A stretch of DNA of 8,602 nt from Clostridia bacterium (GCA_017646185.1 JAGCNA010000028.1:1-8602); one strand, 5' to 3'; numbered from the stretch's first letter, positions 1-6,849 are shown. The notes: generated by a model from the sequence alone, not told the origin. Numbers and translations are program-made.

Positions 1-501
1 GATACTTACGTCGGAAATCCTCTTGCAGATCTTGACGCGGAAAAAATGAAAGAAATAAACGAAGCATACGATACCATAACCAAACAGCGTGCTTCCGGAA
101 ACAGAAGCGGCGGTTATTCCGGCGGCGGAAATACTTACGGGGGTAACACCTCCGGCGGCAGCAGCCTTTACCGTGTGCGTGAGCTTTTGTCCGCAAACCG
201 TGTTACAGAAGCGGAAACTATCCTTTCCCGCATACCCAACGAGCAGAGAAACGCAGAGTGGTATTTCCTTATGGGCCACGTTATGGCACGTAAAAACTGG
301 CTGGGTGAAGCCCGCAAGTATTTTGAGCAGGCTTGCAGAATGGATCCTTATAACGCGGAATACAGAAACACCCTTAACAATATGGCATCCCATTCCACTG
401 CAGGAGGTTACACCACCTCTGCAAGCAATGACGATTGCGGCGGATGCGATCTGTGTACCGGCCTTTTGTGCGCCAACCTTCTTTGTAATTGCTGCCGATG
501 A
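1..501 (+). CDS. J-domain (DnaJ-like) protein with TPR-like segment and Cys-rich tail, 5' end missing
   Basis: The open frame runs from the first base to TGA at 499-501, giving the last 166 residues of a longer protein. Residues 1-28 resemble the end of a J domain (NP-x-A spacing, then KMKEINEAYDTI); the HPD motif that would prove it lies upstream of the window. A Gly/Ser/Asn-rich linker follows (about 31-55). Next is a helical segment (about 56-130) with a TPR-like pattern, including 'EAETILSRIP' and 'EARKYFEQACRMDP'. The tail (about 143-166) holds seven cysteines (146, 149, 152, 157, 162, 164, 165). J proteins stimulate Hsp70 (DnaK); the TPR-like part suggests protein binding, and the cysteines could bind metal or be lipidated, which is inference. 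It is not classical DnaJ, which has four CxxCxGxG zinc motifs and a different C-terminal fold. The stop overlaps the next start by ATGA, so the pair is probably translationally coupled. The internal ATG at 46 is not the true start. Confidence 0.8.
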   Translation, partial: DTYVGNPLADLDAEKMKEINEAYDTITKQRASGNRSGGYSGGGNTYGGNTSGGSSLYRVRELLSANRVTEAETILSRIPNEQRNAEWYFLMGHVMARKNWLGEARKYFEQACRMDPYNAEYRNTLNNMASHSTAGGYTTSASNDDCGGCDLCTGLLCANLLCNCCR

Positions 502-1007
502 AACAAAAAATACTGAAACTTTCCGTGCTTTCCCTGTTTTGCGCCCTTTCTGTGGTGCTTATGCTGGTGGGGTGCGTAATACAATCTCTTGATCTTACGG
601 TTGCGGTTGCCGCAGGACTTACGGTTGCGGTTGCCGTTATAGAATACGGGGCAGGCTGGGCAGTAATGCTGTATGCCGCCACGTCCGTTTTGTCCTTTGT
701 TTTGCTTCCCGCAAAAACTCCTGCTCTGTTTTATGTGCTTATCGGCGGAATATACCCCATTATAAAGGCACTTTTGGAGCGTATTAAAAACCGTAAGCTG
801 GTCTGGGCAATAAAGATTATCGGCTTTAATCTTTTTTATACCGCCCTTATAGCCGCAGGAAACTACCTGCTTGATATTGATGATCCAATATTTTCATTTA
901 ATATTTTCGTTTATGCATTGGGCAACCTGACCTTTTTCGTATACGATATTGCGTTTACACGGCTGGTTACCTTGTATGTAAAGCGGATTCGGAGGAAACT
1001 GAAATGA
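498..1007 (+). CDS. Multi-pass membrane protein of unknown function
   Basis: This 169-residue protein is very hydrophobic, with about six candidate membrane segments (roughly residues 8-29, 31-50, 54-70, 76-92, 103-123 and 133-158). It has a basic N-terminus (MKQKILK) and a strongly basic C-terminus (VKRIRRKLK), which by the positive-inside rule puts both ends in the cytoplasm. Segment two contains a duplicated LTVAVA stretch (33-38 and 41-46). I recognise no catalytic motif. Its size and topology recall small clostridial integral membrane proteins and loosely the substrate-binding (S) subunits of ECF transporters, but nothing in the sequence establishes transport. I chose ATG at 498, which overlaps the stop of the J-protein gene (ATGA); an in-frame TTG at 489 would add only three residues and is less likely. 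No strong ribosome binding site precedes the start, which fits coupling to the upstream gene. The stop overlaps yicC by ATGA. Confidence 0.8.
   Translation: MKQKILKLSVLSLFCALSVVLMLVGCVIQSLDLTVAVAAGLTVAVAVIEYGAGWAVMLYAATSVLSFVLLPAKTPALFYVLIGGIYPIIKALLERIKNRKLVWAIKIIGFNLFYTALIAAGNYLLDIDDPIFSFNIFVYALGNLTFFVYDIAFTRLVTLYVKRIRRKLK
594..636 (+). repeat. In-frame direct repeat of 19 bases within the membrane protein gene
   Basis: The 19-base string cttacggttgcggttgccg occurs at 594-612 and again, identically, at 618-636. The period is 24 bases, exactly eight codons, so both copies encode LTVAVA inside the second predicted membrane helix. It looks like a short tandem duplication that kept the frame. 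Confidence 0.85.
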
Positions 1008-1882
1008 TAAAAAGTATGTCCGGCTACGGAAGACAAAAATCCCTTGTGGGCGGAAAGAACATCACCTTTGAAATAAAATCCGTCAACAATCGCTTTGCGG
1101 ATATTTCCGTAAGAATGCCCCGTCAGTACCTGCCTTTGGAGGGCAACGTAAAGGAGCTTTGCGCCAAATACGTTACCCGCGGTAAGATAGATCTGTATCT
1201 CACCGTGGAAAATATCGACGGAGATCCCGTTTCTCTTACTCTTAACAAGGAGTTTGTGGAGGGATATCTTAAACTGCTTGAGCAGATCAAAACCGAATAT
1301 TCCGTTCCGGGAGAGATTACCCTTTCCATGCTTTCCGGTAAATCGGATATTATGACAGTTACCCGTGCCGATGAGGATGCGGAGCAGATGTGGAAGGAAA
1401 TAGAGCCTATCTGCCGCGGCGCCTTTGAGCAGTATAACTCTATGCGTGAATCCGAGGGCGGCAGATTAAAGGAAAAACTGATTACTTATCTTGAAACCGT
1501 AGAAAGCCTCCGCAACGAGGTAGCGGCTCTTGCACCTGTGGCGTTAAAGAAAAATCTTGAAAAAATGCGCGCCCGTATAAACGACCTTCTGGCAGGCGTT
1601 CCCGTAAACGAGGACAGATTGCTTACCGAATGTGCCGTGTTTACCGATAAGACCGACGTTACGGAAGAGCTTGTCCGCCTTCAGTCCCATTGCACCGAAT
1701 TCAGACAGACTCTGGAATCCGACGGTCCCGTAGGCAAAAAGCTTGAATATATCGTTCCCGAAATGCTGAGAGAGACAAATACTCTGGGCTCCAAGTGCAA
1801 CGATTACGAAATATCCCGCCGTGTTGTGGCGATCAAGACCGAGATCGAAAAACTGCGTGAGCAGGTAGCAAATCTTGAGTGA
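1004..1882 (+). CDS. yicC: YicC family endoribonuclease
   Basis: The 292-residue length is normal for the YicC/YloC family. The N-terminal signature SMSGYGR is at 4-10, followed by the conserved 'SVNNRFADISVRMPR' block (26-40). The middle shows MRESEGGRLK (147-156). The C-terminal DUF1732 domain has 'DVTEELVRLQSHCTEF' (218-233) and 'EMLRETNTLGSKCNDYEISR' near 253-272, ending with the usual helix KTEIEKLREQV. E. coli YicC is an endoribonuclease that acts on the small RNA RyhB; the substrate here is unknown, and the family role is RNA turnover in the cytoplasm. The ATG at 1004 overlaps the preceding stop by ATGA and has a strong GGAGG at 991-995, eight bases upstream. One small oddity is VPEML at 251-255, where most relatives I recall have a Gln before the Glu. 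Position next to remA and gmk matches B. subtilis yloC. Confidence 0.95.
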   Translation: MIKSMSGYGRQKSLVGGKNITFEIKSVNNRFADISVRMPRQYLPLEGNVKELCAKYVTRGKIDLYLTVENIDGDPVSLTLNKEFVEGYLKLLEQIKTEYSVPGEITLSMLSGKSDIMTVTRADEDAEQMWKEIEPICRGAFEQYNSMRESEGGRLKEKLITYLETVESLRNEVAALAPVALKKNLEKMRARINDLLAGVPVNEDRLLTECAVFTDKTDVTEELVRLQSHCTEFRQTLESDGPVGKKLEYIVPEMLRETNTLGSKCNDYEISRRVVAIKTEIEKLREQVANLE

Positions 1883-1885
1883 GGT
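1881..1885 (+). promoter_or_regulatory. Ribosome binding site that sets the remA start
   Basis: GAGGT lies seven bases before the ATG at 1893 and overlaps the yicC stop (TGA 1880-1882). This supports ATG 1893 rather than an upstream in-frame TTG at 1875, which lies inside yicC and has no comparable site. Confidence 0.7.
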
Positions 1886-1892
1886 AAGGCAA

Positions 1893-2120
1893 ATGGAATT
1901 TGTAGATATCGGCTTCGGCAACCGTGTTAACACCCGCCGTATCGTGTCTGTTCTCAGTCCGGACAGCCTGCCTATCCGCCGTCTGGTTCAGGATTCCAAA
2001 AATGCGGGCAGAGTTATAGACTGCAGCTGCGGTAAAAAGACAAGATCTGTTATTATTACCGACAGCGAACACGTTATCCTTTCCTCCGAGGAAGTAGACG
2101 TTATCTCCGGGAGGCTGTAA
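1893..2120 (+). CDS. remA: RemA-like extracellular matrix regulator (DUF370), divergent
   Basis: This 75-residue protein matches the RemA family from end to end. It has DIGFGN near the start (5-10), then RIVSVLSPDSLPIRR (16-30), and 'GKKTRSVIITDSEHVILS' (47-64). In B. subtilis, RemA is a small oligomeric DNA-binding regulator of biofilm matrix and osmoprotection genes. In many other Firmicutes it lies in this same yicC-remA-gmk context, with unknown targets. The protein is more divergent than usual: the common 'YGRRTRAV' stretch is CGKKTRSV here (46-53), so the Arg pair implicated in DNA binding in B. subtilis (R50/R51 there) is Lys48-Lys49. Two cysteines (44 and 46) replace the usual residues, and the protein stops just after the conserved 'RL', without the short tail seen in B. 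subtilis. ATG 1893 gives the normal N-terminal length. The stop shares one base with the gmk start (TAATG). Confidence 0.9.
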   Translation: MEFVDIGFGNRVNTRRIVSVLSPDSLPIRRLVQDSKNAGRVIDCSCGKKTRSVIITDSEHVILSSEEVDVISGRL

Positions 2121-2737
2121 TGGATAAAAAAAGAGGAACTCTTTTGGTGGTATCCGGCCCTGCGGGAAGCGGCAAGGGCACGGTGCTGGGGATTTTACTT
2201 CAAAACACCGAAAAATACGTTTATTCCGTTTCCGCCACCACCCGCTTACCCAGACCGGGAGAGGTTGACGGCAAGCATTACTTCTTTTTAACCAAGGAAA
2301 AATTTTTGTCTTTGGTTGCATCCGACAGCTTTTTGGAGCACGCCGAATACGTGGGCAACTGTTACGGAACCCTGCGTTCCTTTGTGGAAGAAAAGCTTGA
2401 GGAAGGCAAAAACGTCATTCTGGAAATAGAGGTTCAGGGAGCTTTGCAGATAAGAGAAAAAATGCCCGAAGCAATGCTTATCTTTTTGTGCCCTCCCGAT
2501 TACGCTACTCTTGAAAGCAGACTGCGCGGCAGAGGCACGGAAACCGACGAGGTTATTAAAAAGCGTCTTGCCACCGCTCTTGAGGAAATACAGATAGCCG
2601 CAGGATATGATTATCTTGTGGTAAACGAGGACGGCAGATCTGCTGATTGCGCCGCCCAAATAGACGGAATAGTTAATACCCGTCCCGAAAAGAACAAAGA
2701 AAATATTTTAAGTTTTATAAAAAATTTTACTGAATAA
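2120..2737 (+). CDS. gmk: Guanylate kinase
   Basis: Gmk transfers phosphate from ATP to GMP, giving GDP, a cytoplasmic step needed for GTP and dGTP supply and for recycling ppGpp precursors. The 205-residue length is normal. The P-loop GPAGSGKGT is at 13-21. The GMP-binding region has SATTRLPRPGEVDGKHYFF (38-56), FLEHAEY (71-77) and GNCYGT (79-84). 'VILEIEVQGALQIRE' (99-113) is the conserved segment after the GMP domain, and the lid and adenine region has RLRGRGTETDEVIKKRL (134-150). The ATG at 2120 overlaps the remA stop (TAATG) and is preceded by GGGAGG at 2109-2114. Ten bases separate its stop from rpoZ, the same gmk-rpoZ order as in many bacteria. Confidence 0.97.
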   Translation: MDKKRGTLLVVSGPAGSGKGTVLGILLQNTEKYVYSVSATTRLPRPGEVDGKHYFFLTKEKFLSLVASDSFLEHAEYVGNCYGTLRSFVEEKLEEGKNVILEIEVQGALQIREKMPEAMLIFLCPPDYATLESRLRGRGTETDEVIKKRLATALEEIQIAAGYDYLVVNEDGRSADCAAQIDGIVNTRPEKNKENILSFIKNFTE

Positions 2738-2747
2738 AGGTGTTAAA

Positions 2748-2996
2748 ATGATCTATCCTACAATCAAAGAAATCACAAAAGAAAAATACAACCGTTATAC
2801 TCTGGTTATCGCTACCGCTAAATCCGCACGCCATATAACCGATCAGGCTGTTGCGGCTGCAGAAAGAGCAGCAGAAAACGCAGACAGCAAGGATTCCAAG
2901 AATAATGTGGAATTCCTCGGCGAAAAGGCTGTTACTCTGGCTGTAGATAAGCTTCTCACCGGCGAATACAAAGTAGTTTCCGCAGAAAACGAATAA
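2748..2996 (+). CDS. rpoZ: RNA polymerase omega subunit
   Basis: Omega is the small subunit that wraps the C-terminus of beta-prime and helps RNA polymerase assemble. This 82-residue version shows the conserved core YTLVIATAKSARHI (17-30) and the C-terminal helix KAVTLAVDKLLTGEYKV (60-75). Between them is an Ala/Glu/Lys/Asp-rich, probably helical stretch (about 33-58) of the kind seen in several clostridial omegas. The start has AAAGGTG at 2736-2742, five bases before the ATG. The location directly after gmk supports the call, since the protein alone is short. In organisms with an MTE-type ppGpp site on omega the N-terminus matters; I cannot judge that site here. Confidence 0.92.
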   Translation: MIYPTIKEITKEKYNRYTLVIATAKSARHITDQAVAAAERAAENADSKDSKNNVEFLGEKAVTLAVDKLLTGEYKVVSAENE

Positions 2997-2998
2997 AA

Positions 2999-5449
2999 AT
3001 GGACGGAAAGCTGTACTGTTCGGTCAGGATTACCGATATCGCATATTCCGCAGACAAAGGGTATGCCTATCTGGTTCCTCCCTCAATGCGGGATACCCTG
3101 CACAAAGGGAGTATTGTCCTTGTGCCCTTCGGTCACGGCAACCGTTTGCGTAAGGGAATTGTTACGGGATTTTCCGATTATTGCGAATATCCCGGTATAA
3201 AGCCCGTGTCCGATACTTTAGAGGATTACGGTCTTATGTCCGAAGAGACCGTGGATATGTGTCTGTTTATGGCAGAACGGTGCTTTTGTACCGTGGGCGC
3301 CGCTTTAAAGGCAATACTTCCTCCCGGTATGGAATCCACCGTGGAATACTTGTATTCCTGCGGCGAAGCGGATGAAAGCTCCCTTAACCCCAAAGCGCAG
3401 GTGCTTTTCCGTGCACTTAAAGAAAAATCCTCCACGGAAAACGAGATATTATCTCAGTTCGGGGAAGAGGCAAAAAGCCTTCTTTCCGCTATGGTAAAAA
3501 GCGGCGCTTTAAAAAGAGAGCCTATAACCGTAGAAAATATAAACGAAAAAAATCTTTCTTACGTCCGTCTTACCGTGGATACGGAAACGGCGTACGAATC
3601 CGCGAAAACGGAAAAACAAGTAGCTCTTGTAGACGCTTTGTCGCTGGAGGGAGAGATATCCCTTACCGAGCTTGAAAAATATTTTTCCGTTTCCCGTTCC
3701 GTTGTAAACGCCATGTGCAAAAAGCAGGTGTGCGAAGTTTACGAGCGTAGGATCGTCCGTGACCCCGTTTTGTCCGAAAACCAAAGAGAAAAAAGGGAAA
3801 CCCGTCTTACCGATGAGCAAAAAAATGCGGTGGATTCGGTAGAAGAACTGCTTTTATCCGGCGAGCCCAAAGCGGCGCTCCTTTACGGAGTTACGGGAAG
3901 CGGAAAGACCAAGGTTATTATCGAATCCGTAAAAAAGACCGTTGCCATGGGCAAAAGCGCCATTGTGCTCATACCCGAGATAGGTCTTACCTCCGAAGCG
4001 GTGGCAATATATTCCGCCGAATTCGGTTCTTCCCTTGCGGTAGTTCATTCAATGCTCAGTATCGGTGAGCGTATAGACACCGCAAGAGCTATCGCCAAGG
4101 GCGAAAAAAAGGTGGTTATCGGCACACGGAGCGCAATCTTTTCTCCCGTGAAGGATCTTGGGCTTATCGTTATGGACGAAGAACAGGAGCATACTTATAA
4201 ATCCGAAAACACACCTAAATTCCACGCAAGAGATATAGCACGCTTCCGTTGCGCCTATAACAAATGCGTAATGCTTCTTGCCAGCGCCACCCCTTCGGTG
4301 GAAAGCTTTTACAAGGCAAAGCAGGGAATATATAAGCTTATAACCCTTACACACCGCTACGGTGATGCACAGCTGCCCGATATTACTCTTGCGGATATAA
4401 AGCAGGATCCCAAGTTTAACGGAGGCAGACTTATCGGTACCAAGCTGGGGGAAAAGCTCAATACTGCGGTGCAGGACGGCAAGCAGGCAATTCTGTTTGT
4501 GGGCAGACGGGGCTACAGCTCTTTTGTAAGCTGTGCTTCCTGCGGTGAAGTGGTTTCCTGCCCCAACTGTTCGGTTTCTTTGACCTACCACGCCTTCAGC
4601 GGTGAAAAACGTAAAAACGAAAAATTAAACTGCCATTATTGCGGCTACACCGTTCCCTTGCCCGAAACCTGCCCTTCCTGCGGAAAAAACAGCATTACCC
4701 GCTTCGGATTCGGCACCCAAAAGCTGCAGGAGGAATTGGAAAAGCATTATCCCAATATCCGGGGTATACGTATGGATACGGATACCACTGCCACCCGTCA
4801 TTCCCACGAAAACCGTTTTAATTCCTTCAGAAAAAAGGAAGCCGACCTTTTGTACGGCACACAGATGATCGCAAAAGGGCTTGATTTTCCGTTGGTTTCT
4901 TTGGTGGGCGTGGTTTCGGTGGACGCTATGCTGTATCAAAACGATTTCCGTGCCGCAGAGCGCACATTCTCCCTCCTTACACAGCTTGCGGGCAGAGCAG
5001 GCAGAGCAGGGGAGGATGGGGAAGCGGTATTGCAGACCGCAAACCCTCAAAGCGATATTTTAAAATTGGTGCAGACCCAGAATTACGAAAAATTCTTTGA
5101 AGGCGAAATAGCTATGCGCCGTGCCGTGGTATTCCCTCCGTTTTGCGATATAGCGCTGTTCCGCATATCCGGTGAAAACGAGCAGGATACACGCCGTGCC
5201 GCTACCGCTTTTTCCGTAATTTTCGAAAAGCTTTTAACAGAAAAATATCCCGAGCTTAAAATTGTCCGCTTCGGACCCTTCAGCGAGGGAATATATAAAA
5301 TCAACAACCGTTACAGAATGCGGCTCACGGTAAAATACAAAGACTGTGCCGCCGCAAGAAGCTGTTTCCGTGATGCGCTTGGCGCTTTTGCAAAAGCAGA
5401 CCGCACGGGAGCGCTTTTGGATATTGATATTAACCCCATTACAGTTTAG
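2999..5449 (+). CDS. priA: Primosomal protein N' (PriA), replication restart helicase
   Basis: PriA is a 3'-5' superfamily 2 helicase that recognises stalled forks and starts reloading of the replicative helicase. The 816 residues have the expected order. The N-terminal DNA-binding domain begins at 'VRITDIAYSADKGYAYLVP' (9-27). Walker A GVTGSGKT is at 297-304, GTRSAIF at 375-381, the motif II box DEEQ at 393-396, and SAT at 429-431. Two zinc-binding clusters have eight cysteines (512, 515, 521, 524, 545, 548, 558, 561). 'DFRAAERTFSLLTQLAGRAG' (649-668) is motifs V-VI. Motif II is DEEQ, where the well-studied PriA proteins have DEEH. About ten charged residues (SGEKRKNEK and neighbours) lie between the second and third cysteine pairs, longer than usual. 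The gene starts two bases after rpoZ with no clear ribosome binding site, suggesting coupling. The coaBC gene found at this spot in B. subtilis is absent. Confidence 0.97.
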   Translation: MDGKLYCSVRITDIAYSADKGYAYLVPPSMRDTLHKGSIVLVPFGHGNRLRKGIVTGFSDYCEYPGIKPVSDTLEDYGLMSEETVDMCLFMAERCFCTVGAALKAILPPGMESTVEYLYSCGEADESSLNPKAQVLFRALKEKSSTENEILSQFGEEAKSLLSAMVKSGALKREPITVENINEKNLSYVRLTVDTETAYESAKTEKQVALVDALSLEGEISLTELEKYFSVSRSVVNAMCKKQVCEVYERRIVRDPVLSENQREKRETRLTDEQKNAVDSVEELLLSGEPKAALLYGVTGSGKTKVIIESVKKTVAMGKSAIVLIPEIGLTSEAVAIYSAEFGSSLAVVHSMLSIGERIDTARAIAKGEKKVVIGTRSAIFSPVKDLGLIVMDEEQEHTYKSENTPKFHARDIARFRCAYNKCVMLLASATPSVESFYKAKQGIYKLITLTHRYGDAQLPDITLADIKQDPKFNGGRLIGTKLGEKLNTAVQDGKQAILFVGRRGYSSFVSCASCGEVVSCPNCSVSLTYHAFSGEKRKNEKLNCHYCGYTVPLPETCPSCGKNSITRFGFGTQKLQEELEKHYPNIRGIRMDTDTTATRHSHENRFNSFRKKEADLLYGTQMIAKGLDFPLVSLVGVVSVDAMLYQNDFRAAERTFSLLTQLAGRAGRAGEDGEAVLQTANPQSDILKLVQTQNYEKFFEGEIAMRRAVVFPPFCDIALFRISGENEQDTRRAATAFSVIFEKLLTEKYPELKIVRFGPFSEGIYKINNRYRMRLTVKYKDCAAARSCFRDALGAFAKADRTGALLDIDINPITV

Positions 5450-5461
5450 GAGGCATACTTT

Positions 5462-5926
5462 ATGGCACTTCTTAAAATATTAAGAGATCCCGACCCTACG
5501 TTGCGCAAAACTTCCCGCCCCGTAGATGCTATCACACCCCGTATCCGTGTTCTTATCGAGGATATGAAGGATACCCTCCGCAAAGCAGAGGGAGTAGGTC
5601 TTGCCGCACCTCAGGTAGGCGTACTTCGCCGTGTGGTTATAGTGGATATGGGCAAGGGTAAATTGCAGGAATTTATCAATCCCGAAATTATATATACCGA
5701 AGGCAAGCAGGAAGAGGTAGAGGGCTGTCTTTCCTGTCCCGGAAAAGCAGGTATCGTTGAGCGTCCCGCAGTAGTTACCGTACGTGCTCTCAACGTGCAG
5801 GGACAGACCTTTGAAGCCACGGGAACAGAGCTTATTGCCCGTTGCTTCTGCCACGAGCTGGACCATCTTGACGGCGTGCTGTATATAGACAAAGTAAAGG
5901 AAATGCTTGATCCGGAGGAAAACTGA
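5462..5926 (+). CDS. def: Peptide deformylase
   Basis: Def is the metal-dependent hydrolase that removes the formyl group from the starting methionine of new proteins at the ribosome. All three family motifs are intact in this 154-residue protein. Motif I GVGLAAPQ is at 44-51. Motif II EGCLS is at 87-91, with Cys89 as metal ligand. Motif III HELDH is at 131-135, with two histidine ligands and Glu132 as catalytic base. The length is that of the compact type, and the PEEN end lacks a long C-terminal extension. The ATG has a strong AGGAGG at 5448-5453, eight bases upstream and overlapping the priA stop. Its own stop shares one base with the fmt start (TGATG), so the deformylating and formylating enzymes are made together. 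Confidence 0.97.
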   Translation: MALLKILRDPDPTLRKTSRPVDAITPRIRVLIEDMKDTLRKAEGVGLAAPQVGVLRRVVIVDMGKGKLQEFINPEIIYTEGKQEEVEGCLSCPGKAGIVERPAVVTVRALNVQGQTFEATGTELIARCFCHELDHLDGVLYIDKVKEMLDPEEN

Positions 5927-6849
5927 TGCGTATAGTTTTTATGGGCACGCCGGATTTTGCCCTTACCGCCCTTGAAGCAATTTACGAAGCGGGACACGAT
6001 ATCGCTTTGGTGGTGTCCCAGCCGGATAAACCCTCGGGCAGAGGATACGTTCTGACACCTTCTCCCGTAAAAAAGTTTGCTTTGGAAAAGGGTATAGAGG
6101 TTATAACACCCAAAACAATGCGTGACGAAGAAACGGAAAGAATACTCCGCTTTGTGCAGGCAGACGTTTTCGTGGTGGCGGCTTTCGGCAAAATTTTACC
6201 TCAGAATATACTTGATATACCTCCTCACGGATGTATATGCATACACGCCTCTCTCCTTCCTGCCCTTCGTGGTGCGGCGCCTATAAACCGTGCCGTTATG
6301 GAGGGACATACAGAAGGCGGTATAACAATAATGTATATGGATGCGGGTATAGACACGGGGGATATTATCCTTCAGCGTTCTATTCCCATAACCGAGAATA
6401 TGACAGCGGGTCAGTACCACGATGAAATGGCACGCCTCGGCGGAGAATTGATACTTGAATATCTTTCTCTTGCTTCGGAAGGCAAAGCCACCCGTACTCC
6501 CCAGACAGAGGAAGGCTCCTCTTACGCCGCAAAGATAGACAAAAAAGAAGCATACGAGGATTTTTCCCGTACCGCAAAGCAGACTCACGACCGTATACGT
6601 GGTCTTGCTCCTTATCCCGGTGCGTATGCTGTTTTAAACGGCAAGCGTATTAAGTTTCTTCAATCAGTTCTCACAAACGGTACGGGTGTGCCCGGCACCG
6701 TGCTTTCTACCGAAAACGGTATAGAGATCGCCTGTGCATCGGGCAGCGTTACCATAACCCATCTTCAGCCCGAGGGCAAGGGTAAAATGGATTACGCCAG
6801 CTTTTTGCGTGGCAATTCTGTAAAAAAAGGTGATATTTTCAATGTCTGA
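5926..6849 (+). CDS. fmt: Methionyl-tRNA formyltransferase, catalytic Asn replaced by Cys
   Basis: Fmt formylates initiator Met-tRNA using 10-formyl-tetrahydrofolate. The 307-residue length is typical. The N-terminal formyltransferase fold starts at MRIVFMGTPDFA. It contains the loop SQPDKPSGRG (31-40), the segment 'HASLLPALRGAAPINRAV' (107-124), and 'MDAGIDTGD' (138-146). The C-terminal tRNA-binding domain runs from about 205 to the end. Of the triad known from E. coli (Asn108, His110, Asp146), His107 and Asp143 are present. The asparagine position is Cys105 (GCICIH instead of the usual GCINVH), encoded by TGC at 6238-6240. Two base changes separate TGC from AAC, so a single read error does not explain it. 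The rest of the fold is intact, and the gene sits between def and rsmB, so it is probably still functional or a lineage variant. GGAGG at 5914-5918 precedes the ATG, and the last eight bases overlap rsmB. Confidence 0.95.
   Translation: MRIVFMGTPDFALTALEAIYEAGHDIALVVSQPDKPSGRGYVLTPSPVKKFALEKGIEVITPKTMRDEETERILRFVQADVFVVAAFGKILPQNILDIPPHGCICIHASLLPALRGAAPINRAVMEGHTEGGITIMYMDAGIDTGDIILQRSIPITENMTAGQYHDEMARLGGELILEYLSLASEGKATRTPQTEEGSSYAAKIDKKEAYEDFSRTAKQTHDRIRGLAPYPGAYAVLNGKRIKFLQSVLTNGTGVPGTVLSTENGIEIACASGSVTITHLQPEGKGKMDYASFLRGNSVKKGDIFNV
6826..6832 (+). promoter_or_regulatory. Ribosome binding site that sets the rsmB start
   Basis: AAAGGTG, inside the end of fmt, lies nine bases before ATG 6842. 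An upstream in-frame GTG at 6830 overlaps this site and would add four residues before the usual start of the family, so ATG 6842 is preferred. Confidence 0.65.

Noticed and set aside
108..170. Gly/Ser repeat-like DNA in the J-protein gene as a possible tandem repeat
   Set aside because: Units are irregular in length and sequence; it is a typical flexible linker of J proteins.
89..592. Plus-strand open frame overlapping the J-protein gene in another frame
   Set aside because: The J-protein frame has a clear domain pattern and couples to the next gene; this alternative product has no recognisable features.
1833..2321. Minus-strand open frame of 162 codons across yicC, remA and gmk
   Set aside because: It spans three clearly conserved plus-strand genes and their junctions, and has no recognisable domain.
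2700..2747. AT-rich patch between gmk and rpoZ as a possible promoter or terminator
   Set aside because: No paired -35/-10 elements at proper spacing and no GC-rich hairpin followed by a T run; most of it is coding sequence for the gmk C-terminus.
4049..4591. Minus-strand open frame of 180 codons opposite priA
   Set aside because: It lies fully opposite a well-conserved priA helicase region, resembles no family I know, and is explained by codon bias of the real gene.
4984..5013. Short repeat ggcagagcaggcagagcagg
   Set aside because: It encodes the conserved AGRAGRAG part of helicase motif VI in PriA, so protein function explains it.
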